Source: Lysobacterales bacterium (lineage in GTDB: Bacteria; Pseudomonadota; Gammaproteobacteria; Xanthomonadales; Rhodanobacteraceae). Taken from it: a stretch of DNA of 64,000 bases. A program made the translations under genes and the position numbers. This document shows positions 35,022-43,543 of this stretch, piece by piece. The notes under the pieces were generated by a model. It was not told where the DNA came from. It saw nothing but the letters and a program-made list of their open reading frames with translations, and made no database searches. The stretch lies in contig NSJK01000016.1 of the NCBI GenBank assembly GCA_002632325.1, positions 1 through 64,000 on the forward strand, in the 5' to 3' direction. Within the stretch, counting starts at the first letter, position 1, and every line of letters begins with the position of its first letter.

Positions 35022-36755
35022 ATGACCGGTCTGTCATTGCCGACCCCGCTATCGCCGCGCGAACGTCGCGAGTTCTGGTGGTTCATGCTGTTCGCCGCGC
35101 TCTTGATCGGCGCCGGCATCGGACTGCGCGATCCCTGGCCGGCCGACGAGCCGCGCTTCGTGCTGGTTGCGCGGCAGATGATCGAATCGGGCAACTGGCT
35201 GTTCCCGCATCGCGGCATCGAGCTGTATTCGGACAAGCCACCGCTGCTGTTCTGGTTGATGGCCGGCACGTTCGAACTGCTGCGCTCCTGGCGCATCGCC
35301 TTCCTGCTGCCGTCCCTGCTCGCGAGCCTCGCCACGCTCGCCCTGGTGTGGGACCTGGGCCGGCGCCTGTGGAACCATCGCGCCGGTCTGTACGGCGCGA
35401 TCGCGGTGCTGTTCGTGCTGCAGTTCATGTATCAGGCCAAGCGCGCGCAGATCGATCCGCTGGTGACCTGCTGGATCACGCTCGCCAACTGGGGCTTGCT
35501 GTTGCACTGCCTGCGTGGCCCGAATTGGCGCGCGTACTGGCTCGGATGTTTCGCTGCGGGCCTGGGCGTGATTTCCAAGGGCGTGGGTTTCCTCGCGCTG
35601 CTGATGCTCCTGCCGTATGCCTATGCCCGCCTGCGCAACTGGCCGGGCGTGACGCACACCGCGCACTCGGCCTGGCGCTGGAGTCTTGGCGCGCTCGCCT
35701 TCCTTGCGCCGATCCTGCTCTGGGGCGGCGCGGTGCTGATTGCGGCGCATCTGCACGGCGCACCCGAGTACGCCGCCTATGTCGATGACCTGTTCCTGCG
35801 CCAGACCGCCAAGCGCTATGCGGCTTCGTGGGCGCATGTGCAGCCGTTCTGGTATTTCCTGCCGGTGATCGTGTTCAACTGGTTTCCGCTGTCACTTGCC
35901 TATCCGGCGCTGCTGCCGCGCTGGTGGCGCGATCTGCGCGACCGTGAGGCGCGCGTGATGCTGCTCTTGGCATGGTCGGCGCTGCTGCTGGTGTTCTTCA
36001 GCATCCCCAGCGGCAAGCGTGATGTATACCTGATGCCAGCATTGCCGATGGTGGTGCTGGCAATGGCACCGCATTGGGAGACGCTGTTGCGATCGCGCGC
36101 CCTGCGCATCGCCGCGTTCACGATTGCCGCCCTGCTCGGCGCATTGCTGCTGGGTGTTGGTGCCTGGGCTGCGCTGGGACATTGGCCGCGTTTCGAGAAA
36201 TTGCTTGAACAGCGCGAGCTCGAAGACATCGCCGGCGCAGTGTGGGGCATGTTCCTCGCGGTCGGTGCAGGCTTCGTGCTTGCGGCGTTGTTTCTGCGCC
36301 CACGGCGCGGCGTGCAGGCGCTGCTCACGGGTCTTGCCGGTCTGTGGCTGGTGTGGAGCCTGTGGGCCACGCCCTTGCTCGATGCATCGAGTTCGGGCGC
36401 AGCGATCATGCAGCGCGCCCGCACGCTGGCGGGTGCCGACGTCGAGCTGGGCTTGGTCGCGTGGAAGGAACAGAATCTCTTGATGGCGCAAGGCCCGGTG
36501 CGCGATTTCGGTTTCCGCGCGCCGTGGACGACCCAGTTTGAACGTGCCACGCACTGGCTCGCCGAGGATACCGCGCACCGGCGCATCTTCATTCTTGAGC
36601 AGGCCATGCGCGAGATGGGCGCGTGCGTCGACGCCAGCCACGCCGTGCATGTGGGTCACGCCAATCGCCGCGAATGGATGCTGCTGCCCGCCGTGGCCGT
36701 GGTCGTCGGCTGCGTGCCGGCGGCCAAGGACAATGGCGACGGCGAAGAGCCTTGA
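35022..36755 (+). CDS. ArnT/PMT-family glycosyltransferase (GT-C fold)
   Basis: A 577-residue inner-membrane protein with about 11-13 helices. The first periplasmic loop carries the catalytic acidic motif of PMT-like enzymes, PWPADEPRFVLVARQM, followed by ELYSDKPPLLFWL, a hallmark of ArnT-type lipid-linked sugar transferases. The acceptor is unknown; ArnT adds aminoarabinose to lipid A, but no arn genes are nearby, so this could glycosylate another lipid or protein. The C-terminal periplasmic part is short. I start at MTGLSLPT (ATG 35022) rather than the upstream TTG. Confidence 0.85.
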   Translation: MTGLSLPTPLSPRERREFWWFMLFAALLIGAGIGLRDPWPADEPRFVLVARQMIESGNWLFPHRGIELYSDKPPLLFWLMAGTFELLRSWRIAFLLPSLLASLATLALVWDLGRRLWNHRAGLYGAIAVLFVLQFMYQAKRAQIDPLVTCWITLANWGLLLHCLRGPNWRAYWLGCFAAGLGVISKGVGFLALLMLLPYAYARLRNWPGVTHTAHSAWRWSLGALAFLAPILLWGGAVLIAAHLHGAPEYAAYVDDLFLRQTAKRYAASWAHVQPFWYFLPVIVFNWFPLSLAYPALLPRWWRDLRDREARVMLLLAWSALLLVFFSIPSGKRDVYLMPALPMVVLAMAPHWETLLRSRALRIAAFTIAALLGALLLGVGAWAALGHWPRFEKLLEQRELEDIAGAVWGMFLAVGAGFVLAALFLRPRRGVQALLTGLAGLWLVWSLWATPLLDASSSGAAIMQRARTLAGADVELGLVAWKEQNLLMAQGPVRDFGFRAPWTTQFERATHWLAEDTAHRRIFILEQAMREMGACVDASHAVHVGHANRREWMLLPAVAVVVGCVPAAKDNGDGEEP

Positions 36756-36866
36756 ACAGGGCAGGTACGCTTCTTGGATGCCTGATGAAACTTGCGATCG
36801 ACCTGCGGGAAATGAACACGGCCCGCTATTTCCCCTAGACTCGCCGTATCGAATGCGAGGTGCGCG

Positions 36867-37547
36867 ATGGAATCGGATGCATCTGTCGACAACGCAGCGG
36901 CAGCGCCGCCGCTCGACCCGATCGAGGCGCGCATCCTCGGCTGCCTGATCGAGAAGGGCGCGACCACACCCGAGGTCTATCCACTCACGGTCAATGCGCT
37001 GGTTGCTGCGTGCAACCAGAAGACCAGTCGCGAGCCGGTGATGCATCTGGAAGTTGGCACAGTCGCGCACACCCTGCGCGTGCTCGAAGGCAAGGGCCTG
37101 GTCAAGGTGGCGCCATCTTCGCAGCGTGCGCTGCGCTACGAGCATCGCTTCGAGTCGCGCTGGAATGTCACCGCGCGCCAGCGCGCGGTGCTGTGCGTGA
37201 TGCTGCTGCGTGGGCCGCAGACGCCTGCGGAACTCCTCACGCGCTGCGATCGTCTCGCCGATTTCCACTCGCTCGACGCGGTGCGCGACACGCTCGAACA
37301 TCTGCTGCAACGTGATGAGCCCTTGGTGACTTCCTTGCCGCTCGCGCAGGGTCAGCGCGAGATTCGCTACATGCATCTGCTCGGTGGTCCGCTCGATCTG
37401 GAAGCGCTGGTTGCGGCCGCGCCGCCCCTGCGCGAGAGTGCCGCGGGCGGCCTGAGCGAGCGCGTCGCAGAACTCGAAGCCGAGATCGCGAGCCTGCGCA
37501 GCGAAGTGGAGGCTTTGCGCCAGCGTCTGGACGCGGTCGGCGCCTGA
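36867..37547 (+). CDS. YceH family winged-helix protein (DUF480)
   Basis: 226 residues with two tandem winged-helix domains. The family opening is LDPIEARILGCLIEKGATTP, followed by YPLTVNALVAACNQKTSREP; the second domain begins VTARQRAVLCVMLLRGPQTP. The C-terminus is a coiled coil (LSERVAELEAEIASLRSEVE). The function of YceH proteins is unknown; DNA binding is only inferred from the fold. GAGG lies 7 bases upstream. Confidence 0.9.
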   Translation: MESDASVDNAAAAPPLDPIEARILGCLIEKGATTPEVYPLTVNALVAACNQKTSREPVMHLEVGTVAHTLRVLEGKGLVKVAPSSQRALRYEHRFESRWNVTARQRAVLCVMLLRGPQTPAELLTRCDRLADFHSLDAVRDTLEHLLQRDEPLVTSLPLAQGQREIRYMHLLGGPLDLEALVAAAPPLRESAAGGLSERVAELEAEIASLRSEVEALRQRLDAVGA

Positions 37548-37644
37548 CCCGCATTGCCCGCGTCCGACATGGCTTTCGGGATATGGGAATTGCGGGCCCG
37601 GCGCGTCAGACTCGCGCTTTCCGATCTGCCATGAGGAAAGCCAG

Positions 37645-40092
37645 ATGAAGCTTGCCCCGACGCTCGCCAGCGCACTCCTCGCCATGGCACTGGCCGGTCC
37701 TGCCTGCGCGGTCGCCGCGCCAACGAAGAGCACGCCGTCTGCGAGCACGTCGAGCGCAAGCAGTGTCGAAGCCGCCACGCGCGGCCTGCAGCATGTTCCG
37801 GGTTTCTTCGATCTCTGGCGCGATCCGGCCAAGGGTCGCTTGATCTTGGGCATCCATGAGTTCGATCAGCCGTTCCTGCTGATGACTTCGCTGCCCTGGG
37901 CGCTGGGTTCCAACGACATCGGACTCGACCGCGGCCAGAGCAGCGAGTCGCATCTCATGGAGTTCCGCCGCGTCGGCGCGCGCGTGCTGCTGGTCGAGGA
38001 CAACACGCGCTTTCGCGCGCAGTCGGACAATTCCGAAGAAGCACTGAGCGTGCGTCAGGCCTTCGCCGAATCGGTGTGGTGGGCGGGTGATGTGGTTGCC
38101 GAGCGCGACGGCCTCGTGCTCGTCGATGTCGGCTCGCTCCTTGCCGCCGATCGTCATGGCATTGCCGCCCAGCTCGCGCGCAGCGGGCAGGGCAAGTACG
38201 AGGTCGATGACAAACGCAGTGCCTTGCTCGCGGCCGAGGCCAGGAGTTTTCCAGACAACACCGAACTCGAAGCCTTGCTCACCTTCAAGGGCGCGGGTGA
38301 GGGCAAGTTCGTGCGCGACGTGGCGATGGATACGCAAAGCCTCAGCCTGCACCAGCACCTCAGTCTCGTGCGCCTGCCCAAGCCCGGTTACGTGCCGCGC
38401 GACTATCACCCGGCTTCGGGCGGCCTGAGCGTGTCGTGGTACGACTACGCGCAGCCGCTCGCGGCGAGCATCGAGCGTCGCGTGCAGCCGCGCTTTCGTC
38501 TGGAAAAGACCGACGCCGCCGGGCACGTCAGGAAACCGATCGTGTTCTACCTCGATCGCGGCACGCCCGAACCCGTGCGCTCGGCCTTGCTCGAAGGCGC
38601 CAACTGGTGGCGCAGCGCGTTCGAGAAGGCCGGCTTCAAGGATGCCTACCGCGTCGAGCTCTTGCCCGCGGGCGTCGATCCGATGGACGTGCGCTACAGC
38701 CTCATCACCTGGGCGCATCGCGCCACGCGCGGCTGGTCGTATGGCATGCCGATCGTCGATCCGCGCACGGGCGAGATCATCCGCGGCAACGTCACGCTCG
38801 GCTCGCAACGTGTGCGGCAGGACATCCTGATCGCCGAAGCATTGCTCGCGCCCTACGACAAGCCCGATGCCGCAGCACTCAAGAACGAGGCCGAGCAGGC
38901 CGCGCTTGCGCGACTGCGCCAGCTCGGCGCCCACGAAGTCGGCCATGCGCTCGGCTTTGCGCATAATTTCTCGGCGAGCCGTCACGGCAACGGCTCGGTG
39001 ATGGACTATCCGCATCCGCTGATCAAGCTTGGTGCGGATGGGCGTCTCTCGCTCGCCGATGCCTATGGGGTTGGCGTCGGGCCGTGGGACGACTTCATCG
39101 TCGCCCACGCCTACAGTCAGTTCGCGCCCGCACAGGAACAGACGGCACTCGCAAAATTGCGCGCCGACATCGTCAAGGCGGGCTATGGATTTCTCGCCGA
39201 TCAGGATGCGCGCAGCCCCGGCGATGCCGAGCCCGATGGCCTGCTGTGGGACTCCGGCCCCGATTCGTTGCAGACCTTCGATGCTCTGATGAAGGCGCGC
39301 CGCGTGGCGCTCGCGAACTTCTCGATCGGCGTGCTGCCGCCCGAGCGCCAGAGCGGTGAATTCGAGGCGCGCCTGGTGCCGCTGTATCTTCTGCATCGCT
39401 ACCAGACCGAGGCGGTCGCGCGTTTGCTCGGTGGCGCGAGCTACGCCTACGCCAGCGCCGCCGATCAGCGCGCCGGCGCCACGCCGGTGGCGGCCGCAAC
39501 GCAGCGCGAGGCACTCAAGCGTCTGGTCGCGAATTTCAGCGCCGACGAACTCGCCTTGCCCGCCAACGCGCTTGCGCTGATGACGCCGCCCGGCAACGAG
39601 TATTCACGCAATCGCGAATACTTCAGTACGCAGATGGCGCCACTGTTCGATCCGCTGTCGGCCGCCGAAGCGGCAACGGCGCAGACCACGACCTTCCTGT
39701 TCGCGCCAGAACGCTTGAATCGTCTGGCCTGGCAGCACGCGCGCGATGCGCAGCAGCCGGGCATCGATGACCTGCTTGCCGCCGTGTTCGCCGGCAGTTG
39801 GAATCAGTCGCCGCGTGATGGCACGGCAGCGGCAGTGCAGACCGCTGCAAACTGGGTCGTGCTCGATGCGCTGCTGCACGCACTCGATGAGGGCAAGCTG
39901 CACGCGCAGGTCGATGCGGCAGTTCGCGCGTCACTGGGGGCGTGGCAGACGCAACTTGCCGCCCATCGTGGCACTGCGGCCGACCATGCAAGCCGCATCG
40001 CCGCCGCCGACCTCATCAAACGCTATCTCGCCGATCCCAAATCGGTCAGCCTGCGGCCCTTGCCGAAGATTCCACCCGGCGCACCGATCTGA
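37645..40092 (+). CDS. Secreted zinc-dependent metalloprotease (DUF5117/DUF4953 type)
   Basis: An 815-residue precursor with a signal peptide (MKLAPTLASALLAMALAGPACA). The N-terminal half resembles DUF5117 (GFFDLWRDPAKGRLILGI, DYHPASGGLSVSWYDYA). The catalytic motif AHEVGHALGFAHNFSAS (HExxHxxGxxH, first His near residue 430) is followed by the met-turn-like SVMDYPHP. Family members are periplasmic or surface metalloproteases of unknown substrate. GAGGAAAG precedes the start. It is the last ordinary gene before the accessory island. Confidence 0.88.
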   Translation: MKLAPTLASALLAMALAGPACAVAAPTKSTPSASTSSASSVEAATRGLQHVPGFFDLWRDPAKGRLILGIHEFDQPFLLMTSLPWALGSNDIGLDRGQSSESHLMEFRRVGARVLLVEDNTRFRAQSDNSEEALSVRQAFAESVWWAGDVVAERDGLVLVDVGSLLAADRHGIAAQLARSGQGKYEVDDKRSALLAAEARSFPDNTELEALLTFKGAGEGKFVRDVAMDTQSLSLHQHLSLVRLPKPGYVPRDYHPASGGLSVSWYDYAQPLAASIERRVQPRFRLEKTDAAGHVRKPIVFYLDRGTPEPVRSALLEGANWWRSAFEKAGFKDAYRVELLPAGVDPMDVRYSLITWAHRATRGWSYGMPIVDPRTGEIIRGNVTLGSQRVRQDILIAEALLAPYDKPDAAALKNEAEQAALARLRQLGAHEVGHALGFAHNFSASRHGNGSVMDYPHPLIKLGADGRLSLADAYGVGVGPWDDFIVAHAYSQFAPAQEQTALAKLRADIVKAGYGFLADQDARSPGDAEPDGLLWDSGPDSLQTFDALMKARRVALANFSIGVLPPERQSGEFEARLVPLYLLHRYQTEAVARLLGGASYAYASAADQRAGATPVAAATQREALKRLVANFSADELALPANALALMTPPGNEYSRNREYFSTQMAPLFDPLSAAEAATAQTTTFLFAPERLNRLAWQHARDAQQPGIDDLLAAVFAGSWNQSPRDGTAAAVQTAANWVVLDALLHALDEGKLHAQVDAAVRASLGAWQTQLAAHRGTAADHASRIAAADLIKRYLADPKSVSLRPLPKIPPGAPI

Positions 40093-40168
40093 GAAATCGG
40101 GTCAGGTTCATTTTCCCGTGAGTTCGCGGCAGAATTCGGCTGCCATGCAGAAGAAGATGGTTCTCCGC

Positions 40169-40696
40169 TTAGTTGCACCACTGCTGCTCGCATGGCTCAC
40201 CATCGTTGTCGCCGTCCATCTTGGTGTTTGGGCAATGCTGAAGGAAGTACTGCGCCTCTGCGCAAGAGGTCATCTGTGAGCACATGGTGCGACCGTCGCA
40301 CTTGAAGGATGGTGCTGGCAAGGCCGTCGCCGCTTTGGCAGCGGAAGCCTCAGGGGCTCGTATCGTGAAATGCGAGTACCCGTACGCGCCGATCGCAGCA
40401 ACCACCAGAAGAGTGAAGATCACACCGATTGGCCTTGCGGTGTGCCCAGAGCGTTCGGGAGATCGAGACCGGCGAGGTGCTGCCTTTTGCCCAGGGCGCA
40501 TGATGCGGATTGCCCGCACCTTGCCGTTATGGCCTGTCTCTGTCTCAAAGGATATGAGCTCTCCGATGCGGGGGCGCCCACCGCCTCTCGGGAACGCGGA
40601 GACGTGAACGAAGACGTCCTCGCCACCATTGGCCGGCGCAATGAAGCCGAAGCCACGGTCGTCGTTCCATTTTGTCAGAGTGCCATGGGTGCGCAT
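40169..40696 (-). CDS. Cold-shock domain protein with TM helix and Excalibur domain
   Basis: 175 residues in three parts. Residues 1-65 are a cold-shock/OB domain with both RNA-binding motifs recognisable (DDRGFGFIAP and EDVFVHVSAF). A basic linker and one membrane helix follow (IGVIFTLLVVAAIGAYGYS, about 89-107). The C-terminus (about 131-175) is an Excalibur calcium-binding-like domain with the DGDNDGEPCE loop and six or more cysteines. A cytoplasmic nucleic-acid-binding head tethered to an extracytoplasmic calcium/disulfide module is an uncommon build. The start lies 8 bp inside a cassette boundary (attC GTTAGAC), so it is probably an integron cassette gene. Confidence 0.8.
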   Translation of the reverse strand: MRTHGTLTKWNDDRGFGFIAPANGGEDVFVHVSAFPRGGGRPRIGELISFETETGHNGKVRAIRIMRPGQKAAPRRSRSPERSGHTARPIGVIFTLLVVAAIGAYGYSHFTIRAPEASAAKAATALPAPSFKCDGRTMCSQMTSCAEAQYFLQHCPNTKMDGDNDGEPCEQQWCN

Positions 40697-40703
40697 CAGA
40701 AAG

Positions 40704-40762
40704 GTCTAACGCCCGAAATCAGCGGCGAGCAGGTGGGCGTCCGCTGGATTGGGATGCTAGTC
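40704..40762 (-). repeat. attC recombination site 2 (integron cassette)
   Basis: On the minus strand the site ends in GGGCGTTAGAC, a consensus GTTRRRY R' box (40704-40710). The opposite R'' box is degenerate (GACTAGC, 40756-40762). The inner arms pair as CCGCTGGATT (40741-40750) with AATCAGCGG (40717-40725), leaving one unpaired base, as attC sites do. It lies across the stop codon of the membrane-protein gene and just before the CSD-Excalibur start, the normal place for an attC. Confidence 0.65.
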
Positions 40763-41197
40763 CGCGGCACGACCCAACCCCGACCACGCCTGCCAAGTGC
40801 CGACAAAATGCACCACACCAATGGCAAGGCAAATTGCAGAACTCCAGCACCAGAAGGCAACCCCGTTCCGCCCAGGCGCAACCATCGCAAGCCAGAAACC
40901 AGCGACAGCGCGCAAAAGGTAGATTCCAGTGATGACGCATAGTCCCAGACGTACAAGCGGGAGCCTGGGGATAACGCCAGCACCCGACAATGCGTACAGC
41001 GACCATGCCGAAAGCACCAGCACCATGAAGGTAGTGATGAACGCAGGACGCCAGCTACCAGTGGCAGCAAGTTGAGCCATGCGCTCGCCCGCGCCGAAGA
41101 AGCGGTACCACGAAGCGCCAAAGACGATGCAACCGACATGCAGCAGGGCGGCAAGGCCGCTCAACGTTGCACCGATGACAAGTAGCAGATTACCCAT
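40757..41197 (-). CDS. Four-helix membrane protein, integron cassette gene
   Basis: 146 residues with four hydrophobic helices (starting MGNLLLVIGATLSGLAALLH; the others include FITTFMVLVLSAWSLYALSG and LGLCVITGIYLLRAVAGFWL). The function is unknown. It lies exactly between two attC sites and its stop codon falls inside the downstream one, so it is a complete single-gene cassette. The open frame runs upstream through attC1 without a stop, so a longer fused product cannot be excluded, but the ATG at 41197 gives a clean membrane protein. Confidence 0.72.
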   Translation of the reverse strand: MGNLLLVIGATLSGLAALLHVGCIVFGASWYRFFGAGERMAQLAATGSWRPAFITTFMVLVLSAWSLYALSGAGVIPRLPLVRLGLCVITGIYLLRAVAGFWLAMVAPGRNGVAFWCWSSAICLAIGVVHFVGTWQAWSGLGRAAD

Positions 41198-41212
41198 ACG
41201 CTTCAACTGGCG

Positions 41213-41300
41213 GCCCAACGCCGTGTTCAGCGGCGCAGGGCCGCGGTGGTTGGTTGAAACGTACGACGTCCCCGGCGTCCGCTGCAACACATAGTTAGAT
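41213..41300 (-). repeat. attC recombination site 1 (integron cassette)
   Basis: An 88-bp imperfect palindrome. On the minus strand it runs from ATCTAAC (R'', 41294-41300) to GTTGGGC (R', 41213-41219), both fitting the RYYYAAC/GTTRRRY rule. The L arms pair as GTGTTGCAGCGG with CCGCTGAACAC, differing by one extrahelical base (+ strand 41223-41233 and 41279-41290). This single bulge and the long variable centre are hallmarks of attC. The GTTGGGC end is 16 bp before the membrane-protein start codon. Confidence 0.78.
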
Positions 41301-41557
41301 TGAAGCGCGCGAAATAGGCGGCTCCCGGTCGCCCCAGCCGGTACAAATGCTACTGTCAGCGCCAACCACGACATACGCGAACGACTCTTCGTCTCCGCGC
41401 GGCGGAATGCGCCAGTAGTGGAAATGGTTTCCTGCTTCCGCAAATCGCCCAACGTAGGTTAGGTGGTCCTTCCCTCTGTGCGCGATGCGCCGGGCGCTGG
41501 TCGTGCAGTGCAGCAGCTACTACGCCTGGCAATGCCAAGTGAATCCAGAGACGCCGC
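41301..41557. other. Small cassette with no clear gene
   Basis: This stretch lies between the stop of the HEPN-like gene and attC1. It holds a second GCCCAAC...GTTAGGT pair of boxes close together at 41447-41464, which looks like a collapsed or degenerate cassette boundary. Between it and attC1 is a minus-strand ORF from an ATG at 41374 (MSWLALTVAFVPAG) that reads through attC1 in phase with the next gene. I cannot say whether it is translated. Confidence 0.4.
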
Positions 41558-42340
41558 TCAAACGACGGGATACAGGATGTCGCCGAAGTCCACTTCCGGA
41601 TGGTCGAGCATCAGGTCGAGAATGAGCGGGATCACCGCCATCATGATCGCGGCGCCGTCTTTCACCTGGGCACGGTTCGCGCTGCTGTTCCAGGTCGCTC
41701 CGCCATGCACCAACTGGTTGCGCAGCACATAGAGACGGTCTAACACGATCGACAACACGATGGCCGTGTTGCCGGCCATGACCGAAGCCAGCGCCAGTTT
41801 CTTGCTGGCGGTGAACTTCTCCTCCCAGCGACCACTGGAATCGTGCTCGCGCAGTGCCTTCCAGAAGGGTTCGAACACGAACTTGTTTTCGATCAGGGTG
41901 CGGATCGGCCCGCTGAACTGCCCGAAGACAAGCTGGTGCAATCGCTTCCCGCCATCCGCGCCCAGCAACGCTTCGATGAAGTGGGCGAGTCGACCCCGTT
42001 CGTTCTCGTCATGGCCGAATTCCTTGGCATACGCCGCGTTGAAGGCGATCCAAAGGAAAATGAATCGGGCGTCGAAATCTTCTTCCTCCAATTCCGCACG
42101 ATGCAGCCAGCTGATGGCGCGATGAAGCCGGACCCGCTGCGGTTCAGCATGCCGTTCAGGGTCTTTCTTGGGCTTGGCTTTCAGCGTCTTTGCCACCCCT
42201 GCTGTCTTCACCGCCTGCGCAATAAGCTTCGGATAATGTCCGCGGAACTGGCAGCAGTCCAGCGCAAATCCATCGGACGTCGCGTCGGTATGTCGCATCA
42301 TCTGCGACCGTCCAGCGTGAAGATTGCAACCGAATTGCAT
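41558..42340 (-). CDS. HEPN-domain-like protein of unknown function
   Basis: 260 residues, all alpha-helical in appearance. The C-terminal part has RNQLVHGGATWN, an R-x4-H motif typical of HEPN domains (many are RNases in toxin and defence systems), followed by a long hydrophobic helix. The central HRAISWLHRAELEEEDFDAR and FLWIAFNAAYAKEFG resemble Apea-like HEPN proteins. Start options are the ATG at 42340 or the paired ATGs at 42301/42298. A GTTAGGC box lies 17 bp upstream of the first, so it may be the first readable cassette of the array. The assignment is by motif only. Confidence 0.6.
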   Translation of the reverse strand: MQFGCNLHAGRSQMMRHTDATSDGFALDCCQFRGHYPKLIAQAVKTAGVAKTLKAKPKKDPERHAEPQRVRLHRAISWLHRAELEEEDFDARFIFLWIAFNAAYAKEFGHDENERGRLAHFIEALLGADGGKRLHQLVFGQFSGPIRTLIENKFVFEPFWKALREHDSSGRWEEKFTASKKLALASVMAGNTAIVLSIVLDRLYVLRNQLVHGGATWNSSANRAQVKDGAAIMMAVIPLILDLMLDHPEVDFGDILYPVV

Positions 42341-42356
42341 GGACGTGCTTTGAGAC

Positions 42357-42363
42357 GCCTAAC
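42357..42363 (-). repeat. Possible cassette boundary (GTTRRRY box)
   Basis: GTTAGGC on the minus strand, just ahead of the HEPN-like gene in the same relation to the start codon as the R' boxes of attC1 and attC2 to their genes. No convincing folded partner arm is visible, so this is suggestive only. Confidence 0.3.
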
Positions 42364-42449
42364 AGACAAGAGGGTTTTGGTTTCCGTCGAAAATTGGGCC
42401 GGGCGCGTTCAAACGCCAAGCCCCACACAATCCTGATACGAAGGCCAAA

Positions 42450-42698
42450 ATGATCACTGGCAAATCACAGCATGAATGGTCGAACGGATTGCGCGATCAG
42501 ACCCGCAAAGCATTGTTTGACCTACTGCCGTCCCCAGACGGACGTCTTCACATGAAGCACATCGATGGCGGTTTCGGATCGTTTGAGTTGCTCGATCTGT
42601 TGAAGGGCAAGTTCATACTTCGCCTGAAAGACAATGCAGGCGAGCGGACTTTCGCCAATGCGGAAGAAGTCATCTCCGCAGGCTGGGCAGTGGACTAG
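42450..42698 (+). CDS. Small hypothetical protein, 82 residues
   Basis: It starts at ATG and is soluble, with a mixed charge pattern (HMKHIDGGFGSFELLDLLKG, FILRLKDNAGERTFANAEEV). I do not recognise the family. It is divergent from the HEPN-like gene (109 bp between start codons) and convergent with the PP2C gene (52 bp between stops). It could be an orphan cassette or island gene; an antitoxin role beside the HEPN protein is possible but unsupported. Confidence 0.5.
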   Translation: MITGKSQHEWSNGLRDQTRKALFDLLPSPDGRLHMKHIDGGFGSFELLDLLKGKFILRLKDNAGERTFANAEEVISAGWAVD

Positions 42699-42750
42699 CT
42701 GATTCAATCGGCAGTCACTGGATGATGCCGCCGCACCATGCAACGGCATC

Positions 42751-43527
42751 TCAGATCTGGGAGTGAGCGGCGATGACCGAGAAGTTGTCGGAAGCACCGG
42801 CGGCCAATACGGCGGTGCGCGCGGCGTGCACCAGCGTGAGCGAATCGGAGTGCTCGGCGATGAGGTCGCGCCAGCGAGCGTCACCCAGTATGTCGTGGAC
42901 GCCATCCGTGCACAGCACCAGCAGATCATTCGGCGCCAGCGTCAACGTCTCGCGGTGGATGGCAAAGTCGGACTCCAACGAATCGGCGACCAGACAGTCC
43001 GAGAGCGCGCCGTAGAGACTCGCGTATTCCGTCATTGCGTCGGCGTCGCCGGCATCCCGCAAGCGCTGCAGCTCTGTATGGTCGCGGCTGAGTTGGCGGA
43101 CGCTCCCGTTGGCGCTGCGCAGGTAGGCGCGGCTGTCGCCGGTATTGAGGATGGCGATACGGCTTCCCTTGATATGCGCCGCCACAAGAGTCGTCGCGCT
43201 GCCGTGCATCTGCGGACGATGTGCGAGTTCAGCGCAAAGACGTGCGTGGGTTTCGCGCACATGGCGACCGTTGAAAAGACCTTCCTGACACCAGTCGGCG
43301 TGTTGTTGCAGCACCTTTGGAAGTTCGTTCAGGACGAACTGACTGGCAAGCTGCGCGTTTGGGCTCGCGGCGACGCCATCGGCAAGGGCGACAAGCACCT
43401 CTCCGTCAAGAGCGACATGCTGCGAACGGAGGTTGGCGGATTGCCGGACGTCGGCTCCCACCAGCAGGGCGTCCTGTTGTCGATGGGGCATCCCCCGGTG
43501 CATGCAGTACGCGATGCGGATTGACAT
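42751..43527 (-). CDS. PP2C-family protein phosphatase
   Basis: 258 residues. The metal-dependent Ser/Thr phosphatase motifs are in order: QDALLVG near the start, VLVALADGVAASPNA (motif with metal-binding DG), GSATTLVAAHI, AILNTGDSRAYLRS, LLVLCTDGVHDIL and GASDNFSVIAAH. It should dephosphorylate protein Ser/Thr. It lies 16 bp downstream of the DUF2779 nuclease gene on the same strand, with no kinase in the immediate cluster. Association with two nuclease-like genes suggests a regulatory role in a defence-type operon. Confidence 0.88.
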   Translation of the reverse strand: MSIRIAYCMHRGMPHRQQDALLVGADVRQSANLRSQHVALDGEVLVALADGVAASPNAQLASQFVLNELPKVLQQHADWCQEGLFNGRHVRETHARLCAELAHRPQMHGSATTLVAAHIKGSRIAILNTGDSRAYLRSANGSVRQLSRDHTELQRLRDAGDADAMTEYASLYGALSDCLVADSLESDFAIHRETLTLAPNDLLVLCTDGVHDILGDARWRDLIAEHSDSLTLVHAARTAVLAAGASDNFSVIAAHSQI

Positions 43528-43543
43528 GGATGTGCCGGACTCC

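Noticed and set aside
42340..42698. HEPN-like gene and the 82-residue gene as a toxin-antitoxin pair
   Set aside because: They are divergent with a 109-bp gap, while HEPN/MNT pairs are co-directional and adjacent; the small protein shows no nucleotidyltransferase motif.
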